From DATKMG01 sp035541995 (GTDB lineage Bacteria; Acidobacteriota; Terriglobia; Versatilivoradales; Versatilivoraceae), in NCBI GenBank assembly GCA_035541995.1, contig DATKMG010000147.1, forward strand, positions 1 through 10,838: 10,838 bases of DNA, read 5' to 3'. Positions 6,918 through 10,838 of this stretch are shown here, one piece after another. Within the stretch, counting starts at the first letter, position 1; the number at the start of each line of letters is the position of its first letter. Below the pieces are notes generated by a model. That model ran no database searches. It was not told the DNA's origin and was given only the letters and a program-made list of their open reading frames with translations. Made by a program: the position numbers and the translations under genes.

Positions 6918-8588
6918 CTAATTATAGCCCTTGGCCTCCCGCATGGCTTTCGCCAGATCCTTGGAGCCGTCAAAGACCTTGCCGTAACTTTGGGAAACCA
7001 GCCACTCCATCGGCTCTTTCTTGGCTGCCGATCCAAAGAGAATGGGGTAAATGGGCACATCCTTCCTTAGGGAAAACCCAAAAACACCCGAAGTGAAGGC
7101 TTCCTGGCTGTCGGTAGGTTCGCCATCGGTCATGACGATAACCGACATGTGGTATTTGCCAGCCTCTGCCGCATACTCGTTCAAAACCCGGAAAGCCTCA
7201 GCAGCCGCGTGGTACAAGCTTGTGCCGCCGCCGGCCGTTTTGGTTTCGACCGCCGTCAACACCGGCATCAACTGCCCCATATCATTCCCCTTGGCCACCA
7301 GCGGCTGATCAGCACCGTTGCTGAAGGGAATGACAATCGAAATGTCCCGCGGCGAGGGCTGCAGGAGATGTTCAGCTGCCAGCTCGGGAGTCAGCAGGAT
7401 CCGCATGGCTTGTTTCAGCTCCTGTTCCCCACCGTTCCCGCCCATGCTCCCCGAAAAATCCAGCACGAAGACCGTCAACGATGGTTTCCGGAAGGCCACC
7501 TGGTAGAGATAAAGGGCTTCGCGGATCACCGGTTCACTGGGCACTGCGATGGGTGTGATCACTTTGTTTAGATCAATCCCCCAGGCGGGGTTGAACTTGG
7601 CCGTATCGGCACCACTGAGGTTCATCCCCAACAATCCGGTGCGCCGGCCGGATGCCAGGATCTTCTGCTGAATCTCATTGGAGAGCAGGTACTGCTGCAG
7701 TTCTTTGAAGAAGGCTTCCTTCTCCGATTGACCCTTGTTGATCAAGGCTAGGGGGGAGTCGGCAATCGCCGTCCCGTCGCGTAAATAGATGGCATACAGA
7801 GGCTCTTTGCCAGCCGACGCCAATTTCTGATTAGTCTCGATCAGCAGCGACTCATAAGTGAATACGGCGTTCATCAGCTCCGGCCGTTCCAGCAGGAGAT
7901 CCATCAGAAAGCCTGTGCTGCCTGCCGAGCGCTGAAAACCGCCCAGCAGCGAAGAGACCAGCTTGCCCACTTTTTCATCCCGGACGTGCTTGATCTCCAG
8001 TATCTCCGGGTTCCCTGACAAAGCATACAGGAACCCCAGGTAGGCCATGCAGCCTGAGTTCGACTGGGTGGCAGAGGTCATGCCGATTTGCAGGCGGCCG
8101 CTAGTGCGGGCTTTGACCAGATCGGCAATCGTGATGTCGTGTCCGACGTAACCCGACTCGTTCTTCACCCAGCCCAACTGCTTCGCGGCGGACAACCGGA
8201 CACCCAGGACCATCGGCGAACGCATAATGCTCTCCGATTGTCGGACCACTCCCTTGCGGTCCCCATAGGCAATCCAAATGCTGGAAGCCGGCCAAATAGC
8301 ATCAGGCGTGGCTTGCGCTCCCTTGCTGATTTCCGCCGCAATTTCGCCGGAACCGTAGTAAGCCATCTCGATGCGTGTTCCTTTGCGGCGGGCAAATTCC
8401 TGTACCAAGGATTCCAGACTGCGATTTTCTGAACCGGCCCAAATCAGCAATCCCGGAGGCAGTTGGACGGCAGGCTTCTGGTCTTCCGGCGCCTTGCTCG
8501 AGCGGCATCCCACCACGGACATTAACAGCACAAGTGTGACGACGCCCAAAGCCCTCCAGTCGATCCACTGATCCTTTTGATTGGCCAT
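6918..8588 (-). CDS. Lipoprotein fusing a type-2 substrate-binding domain and a vWA domain
   Basis: The 556-residue product begins with a hydrophobic segment (14-25) and the lipobox VVGC at Cys28, so it is a lipid-anchored envelope protein. Residues 45-325 form a type-2 PBP domain: LLIWAGSENRSLESLVQEF (47-65), YYGSGEIAAEI, DAIWPASS (96-103), and TSATQSNSGCMAYLGFL (171-187). Residues 370-550 form a vWA domain with a complete MIDAS set: D377-x-S379-x-S381 in VLDFSGSM, T456 in GGGTSLY, and D488 in VMTDGEPT. This predicts divalent-metal-dependent protein binding. Fusions of this type are known as 'substrate-binding and vWA' proteins but have no settled function. AGGAG six bases before ATG supports the start. 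It is the first gene of the cluster, and its PBP half is paralogous to the protein at 5010-6146. The domain calls are firm; a surveillance or stress-sensing role is inference. Confidence 0.9.
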   Translation of the reverse strand: MANQKDQWIDWRALGVVTLVLLMSVVGCRSSKAPEDQKPAVQLPPGLLIWAGSENRSLESLVQEFARRKGTRIEMAYYGSGEIAAEISKGAQATPDAIWPASSIWIAYGDRKGVVRQSESIMRSPMVLGVRLSAAKQLGWVKNESGYVGHDITIADLVKARTSGRLQIGMTSATQSNSGCMAYLGFLYALSGNPEILEIKHVRDEKVGKLVSSLLGGFQRSAGSTGFLMDLLLERPELMNAVFTYESLLIETNQKLASAGKEPLYAIYLRDGTAIADSPLALINKGQSEKEAFFKELQQYLLSNEIQQKILASGRRTGLLGMNLSGADTAKFNPAWGIDLNKVITPIAVPSEPVIREALYLYQVAFRKPSLTVFVLDFSGSMGGNGGEQELKQAMRILLTPELAAEHLLQPSPRDISIVIPFSNGADQPLVAKGNDMGQLMPVLTAVETKTAGGGTSLYHAAAEAFRVLNEYAAEAGKYHMSVIVMTDGEPTDSQEAFTSGVFGFSLRKDVPIYPILFGSAAKKEPMEWLVSQSYGKVFDGSKDLAKAMREAKGYN

Positions 8589-9035
8589 TTCTTTCTCCTA
8601 TTTCGTGAAGTCCCGTGACCATTCCATTCCAGGAACTACTCCTCACCTGGCTCGGATGTTTACGGGCCAAGCCGCGCACTTCTGTTTTGAGAGGTGGGAA
8701 ATCGATGGGCAGACGATTCTGAAAATACTGCCACGGCAAGCGACTGTTGACGGGGAGCTGTCGATTCGAGCGGCCGTTCGAATTCGAGGTTCCATCGCTA
8801 AGTATTCATTGAATAGATTGGACGAGAACCTGAGGGCTCAAGTCGTGCCTCTCAAATAAGGGACGCCTCACAAAAAGGCAATCGTCACTTCCAGACACGG
8901 ACTTAAGCACTTTCTAATATATCAATGATCATGTTAATTCCGTGTTAACTGTGTAAGGAAACTCACGGGATCGCTTTAGATATGGGACCAGTCCCTTTAG
9001 GAACTGCTGTTTCACAGGGAGAGATCACAGGTTCC
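8589..9035. other. 447-nt non-coding region upstream of the four-gene cluster
   Basis: It lies between the epimerase stop and the vWA lipoprotein start, both on the minus strand, so it should hold the epimerase 3' end and the promoter of the cluster. Next to the epimerase stop, AGGAAC (9035-9030 side) and GTTCCT (around 8998-9003) can pair over a long loop, and GGGA/TCCC pairs around CCAG at 8985-8996; neither has a T-run. The AT-rich part at 8911-8950 carries the promoter candidate. A plus-strand TTG-initiated frame of 92 codons (8581-8859) has no recognisable content and no ribosome site. Confidence 0.5.
8916..8948 (-). promoter_or_regulatory. Candidate Pho-box-like direct repeat with -10 element
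   Basis: On the minus strand TTAACA (8948-8943), five bases, TTAACA (8937-8932), ten bases, then TATATT (8921-8916). Two hexamers at an 11-base period, ending ten bases before a -10 and without a proper -35, is the layout of promoters activated by PhoB/PhoP-type response regulators. TTAACA also fits the half-site described for Bacillus PhoP. The predicted start would leave a leader of about 320 nt before the vWA lipoprotein. The repeat and -10 are seen; the regulator and use are inference. Confidence 0.35.
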
Positions 9036-9998
9036 TCAGGCTCTCGCAGGAACGGCGCGAGGCCGCATCGAGTCGAGGGTCAGGCGGATTCCTTCCGAGT
9101 AAGGAGTCTTGTGCAGATTCGGAAGTAGTTGGCGTAAACGTGTGTCGTCGAGTTTCACCGGGGTGGTCCACAGGTAGTGCATCTCGACGACCTCGCGGAG
9201 AAACGGATTGAAGAGTCCCAACAGGCGCAACATGAACTTGCCTGCGACGCGAAGACGGGGTTTCTGATGAACAGCCTCAAAAACTTGCTCGGCGAATTGC
9301 CGAGTGGTTATCAGCCCGGGACCAGCGACGTTCCACGCCTTGCCGTAGGCTTCCTCCCTTTCCGAAAGAGCGATTAACGTTACGGCCAGGTCCGGGACGA
9401 AGATGAACTCGTGGGGTGTGTCAATAGGACCGATGACATTGGCGGTCCCGCCATTCACTGCCGCATCAAAGATCGCGTGAACGTAACTCAATTCCGAGTC
9501 CGGGCCGTAGAAATCAGGCGGGCGCAAGATGGTCGTTCGCATCCCGCGGGGGTTGTCTGCGGCGAGGACAAGATCTTCCTGTTCCTTGCGCATGCGGCCT
9601 TTGAAAGCCTTGGGATTACGCGGGTGAGACTCACTGACGAACTCCTGCTCAGGCACTCCGTACGGATATACGGTACTTAGGTGGACGTAGTGCCGAACTC
9701 CAGCGGCTGCTGCGGCCCCAAGCGCGAGTCGTGTCAGTTTTGGATGTTGTTCAAACTGAGGATATGGAACTCCGACCGTATAGAAAATCGTGTCGGCCCT
9801 CACAGCGGCGCGTGCTGCAGCGGCTGAATCACTCAAATCGGCTGCGCAGTATTCGACAAGAGGTTCATAACGACGAAAATCCCGGCGCAAGCGATCTTCG
9901 GACCGCCCTACAACGCGAAACGATTGGCCCCCCTCTGCAAGCTTTGCCGCCAGCGCCTTTCCAACCGCTCCTGTGGCTCCGAATATTGCATAGTTCAT
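9036..9998 (-). CDS. NAD(P)-dependent epimerase/dehydratase-like extended SDR
   Basis: The 320-residue product is a typical-length extended short-chain dehydrogenase/reductase. The N-terminal Rossmann motif is GATGAVG (7-13) after the strand MNYAIF. It is followed by CAADLSD (51-57), YTVGVPYP, VHLSTVYPYG (105-114), ILRPPDFYGP (157-166), and the C-terminal half LTLDSM region. In most relatives a YxxxK pair carries catalysis; here K138 is present in RMRKEQEDLV but Gly134 occupies the Tyr place, so classical catalysis is doubtful. The start at 9998 puts the Rossmann strand at the N-terminus as in the family. Its GGGAG is only two bases from ATG, and upstream in-frame ATGs (10106, 10175) add about 36-59 residues unlike the family, so the start is not certain. 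It is on the same strand as the cluster but separated by 447 nt. The substrate is unknown. Confidence 0.85.
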   Translation of the reverse strand: MNYAIFGATGAVGKALAAKLAEGGQSFRVVGRSEDRLRRDFRRYEPLVEYCAADLSDSAAAARAAVRADTIFYTVGVPYPQFEQHPKLTRLALGAAAAAGVRHYVHLSTVYPYGVPEQEFVSESHPRNPKAFKGRMRKEQEDLVLAADNPRGMRTTILRPPDFYGPDSELSYVHAIFDAAVNGGTANVIGPIDTPHEFIFVPDLAVTLIALSEREEAYGKAWNVAGPGLITTRQFAEQVFEAVHQKPRLRVAGKFMLRLLGLFNPFLREVVEMHYLWTTPVKLDDTRLRQLLPNLHKTPYSEGIRLTLDSMRPRAVPARA

Positions 9999-10309
9999 AT
10001 CTCCCGGGACTATTTCTCCTTTGCGATGCAAAAACCTTTCATCATCAACTTGTGCCTTGTCAAGGAAAAAGTGAAAGCTATTTACGTTGATTGAGCGTTT
10101 GGACATAATGGAGCCATGCGGGAGAGTTGAAAGGCAGGTTGGAGACCCGGCACCCCCGCCGGGCGATTTTCCCACAGCTTCAGGCGTCTCGGGGCGCGTT
10201 CCATGGGGGGAATCTGGGGGTTCGGGCTGGGCGAAGCCGCTGTGGTGGCAAAATACGGCCTCGCAGAGCTCGGCCCTCCACTGATGACTGAGGTGTTACA
10301 CGACCTGAG
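9999..10309. other. Intergenic region between the VCBS gene and the epimerase
   Basis: It holds the 3' flank of the VCBS gene and the 5' flank of the epimerase. A perfect TTGACA (minus strand 10063-10058) lies 59 bases before the epimerase ATG, but the expected -10 place reads GAAAGG, so promoter status is unsupported. AAAGGAG occurs around 16 bases before the ATG, too far for that start. Short plus-strand frames here have no recognisable content. Confidence 0.4.
10146..10170 (+). terminator. GC-rich hairpin with short T-run, plus-strand orientation
   Basis: CCCGGC (10146-10151) and GCCGGG (10158-10163) form a perfect 6-bp stem with a 6-base loop, followed by CGATTTT on the plus strand. It looks like a small intrinsic terminator, but no plus-strand gene precedes it. 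It may only block antisense transcription or be a DNA-level structure. Confidence 0.3.
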
Positions 10310-10838
10310 CTATTCCTCTCCGCCGATTTTCCAATTGAGGTCCGAGACTGTTCCTAGCGAAATTTCCGAATTGAGGCTCCAGCCATTCATCAACCAGACG
10401 GAGACTTCACCTGTCATGCTGTTGTGCCACAGGAAATCCGGCATGCCATCGGCATTATAGTCCCCAGTGCCGACGATCTTCCAATCCATTCCCCGATTGG
10501 GACAATAGCTTGTGGCAACCGACATGGAACCCCCATTCATGGCCCAGATCATAATGGCTCCGCTGGTGCGGCTCTGCCAAACCAGATCCGGGATGCCGTC
10601 CGCGCCGATATCGGTCACGGCGGCCAATCTCCACTCCGGCTCGTTGGGGGCGAGCCACACGGCGTCTTTGTAGGTGATGCCATCCATCAGCCAGACCACG
10701 GTGTTGCCGGTGGAGTCGTTGCGCCAGAAAAGATCCGCCTTGCCATCGCTGTTGAAGTCGCCTGCCCCGGCAATTTTCCAGCCGGGTCCCATGCCCATTA
10801 TGTAATCAGCGCCGACGGGCAAGGCCCCTCCATTCATA
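10310..10838 (-). CDS. VCBS/FG-GAP repeat protein, C-terminal part (start outside the window)
   Basis: The frame is open to the right edge, so only the last 175 or so residues are seen; the first ATG (10837) is the internal Met of the repeat motif YMNGG, not a start. Three repeats of about 44 residues are visible, with calcium-type loops DFNSDGKAD, DIGADGIPD and DYNADGMPD, each followed by LxWxxxxxG and VWLMNG-like strands. The protein ends SLNSEISLGTVSDLNWKIGGEE-like, the same closing module as the fragment at 145-555. VCBS/FG-GAP repeats form beta-propellers on secreted or surface proteins, often in adhesion. The first visible repeat is 84 percent identical in DNA to the copy at 219-375. 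The N-terminal domains and hence the specific role cannot be judged. Confidence 0.85.
   Translation of the reverse strand, partial: MNGGALPVGADYIMGMGPGWKIAGAGDFNSDGKADLFWRNDSTGNTVVWLMDGITYKDAVWLAPNEPEWRLAAVTDIGADGIPDLVWQSRTSGAIMIWAMNGGSMSVATSYCPNRGMDWKIVGTGDYNADGMPDFLWHNSMTGEVSVWLMNGWSLNSEISLGTVSDLNWKIGGEE
10681..10837. repeat. Direct repeat copy 2, VCBS C-terminal segment
   Basis: Partner of 219-375: 157 bases without gaps, 132 identical. Mismatches cluster in the part encoding the variable linker before MNG (10791-10830), while the MGPGWKIAGAGDF part is nearly unchanged. The repeat may extend beyond the right edge. Confidence 0.85.

Noticed and set aside
5010..8588. ABC transporter for molybdate or phosphate
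   Set aside because: Two PBP-type domains are present but no permease or ATPase gene accompanies them, and one domain is fused to vWA.
8581..8859. Plus-strand TTG-started frame of 92 codons in the gap upstream of the cluster
   Set aside because: Rare start, no Shine-Dalgarno, overlap with the vWA gene start and no recognisable content. It remains possible but unsupported.

Overview
The window comes from a moderately GC-rich, probably Gram-negative environmental bacterium. The signs are a lipobox lipoprotein, an Ala-x-Ala signal peptide site and Shine-Dalgarno starts. The lineage cannot be fixed from the sequence. Large proteins built from Asp-box and VCBS/FG-GAP repeats occur in several free-living phyla, so I leave the phylum open. 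Every supported protein-coding gene lies on the minus strand, so transcription runs from high to low coordinates.

Layout in transcription order: (i) 10838-10310, the 3' end of a VCBS/FG-GAP repeat protein whose start is outside the window. (ii) 9998-9036, an extended-SDR nucleotide-sugar epimerase-like protein that lacks the usual catalytic Tyr. (iii) A 447-nt non-coding stretch with a possible Pho-box-like direct repeat and a -10 element. (iv) 8588-3649, the core of the window: four genes with increasing gaps of 10, 62 and 152 nt. They encode a lipoprotein fusing a type-2 periplasmic-binding (PBP) domain to a von Willebrand A (vWA) domain, an XpaC-family membrane protein, a second membrane-anchored PBP-domain protein, and a TelA/KlaA-family 'toxic anion resistance' coiled-coil protein. 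(v) 3471-2923, a WbuC-family cupin. (vi) 2543-145, a secreted Asp-box (BNR) beta-propeller protein of 13-14 tandem repeats. Its C-terminal VCBS module is cut off by a one-base frameshift and a nearby TGG-to-TGA change.

The four-gene cluster is the best candidate for a little-described system. XpaC and TelA family genes are neighbours elsewhere (xpaC-yaaN in Bacillus subtilis). Here they are joined by two extracytoplasmic PBP-domain proteins that share motifs (WPAS, SNSG), one of them fused to a vWA domain with an intact MIDAS metal site. My inference is an envelope-spanning sensing or stress-response assembly: the PBP domains read an external ligand, the vWA domain makes metal-dependent protein contacts, XpaC sits in the membrane, and TelA acts on its cytoplasmic face. 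No ligand or phenotype can be read from the DNA.

The two ends of the window carry paralogous VCBS C-termini in direct orientation (132 of 157 bases identical in the best segment). A short VCBS relic precedes the Asp-box gene. The locus has therefore been shaped by duplication and decay of repeat-protein genes around the operon.
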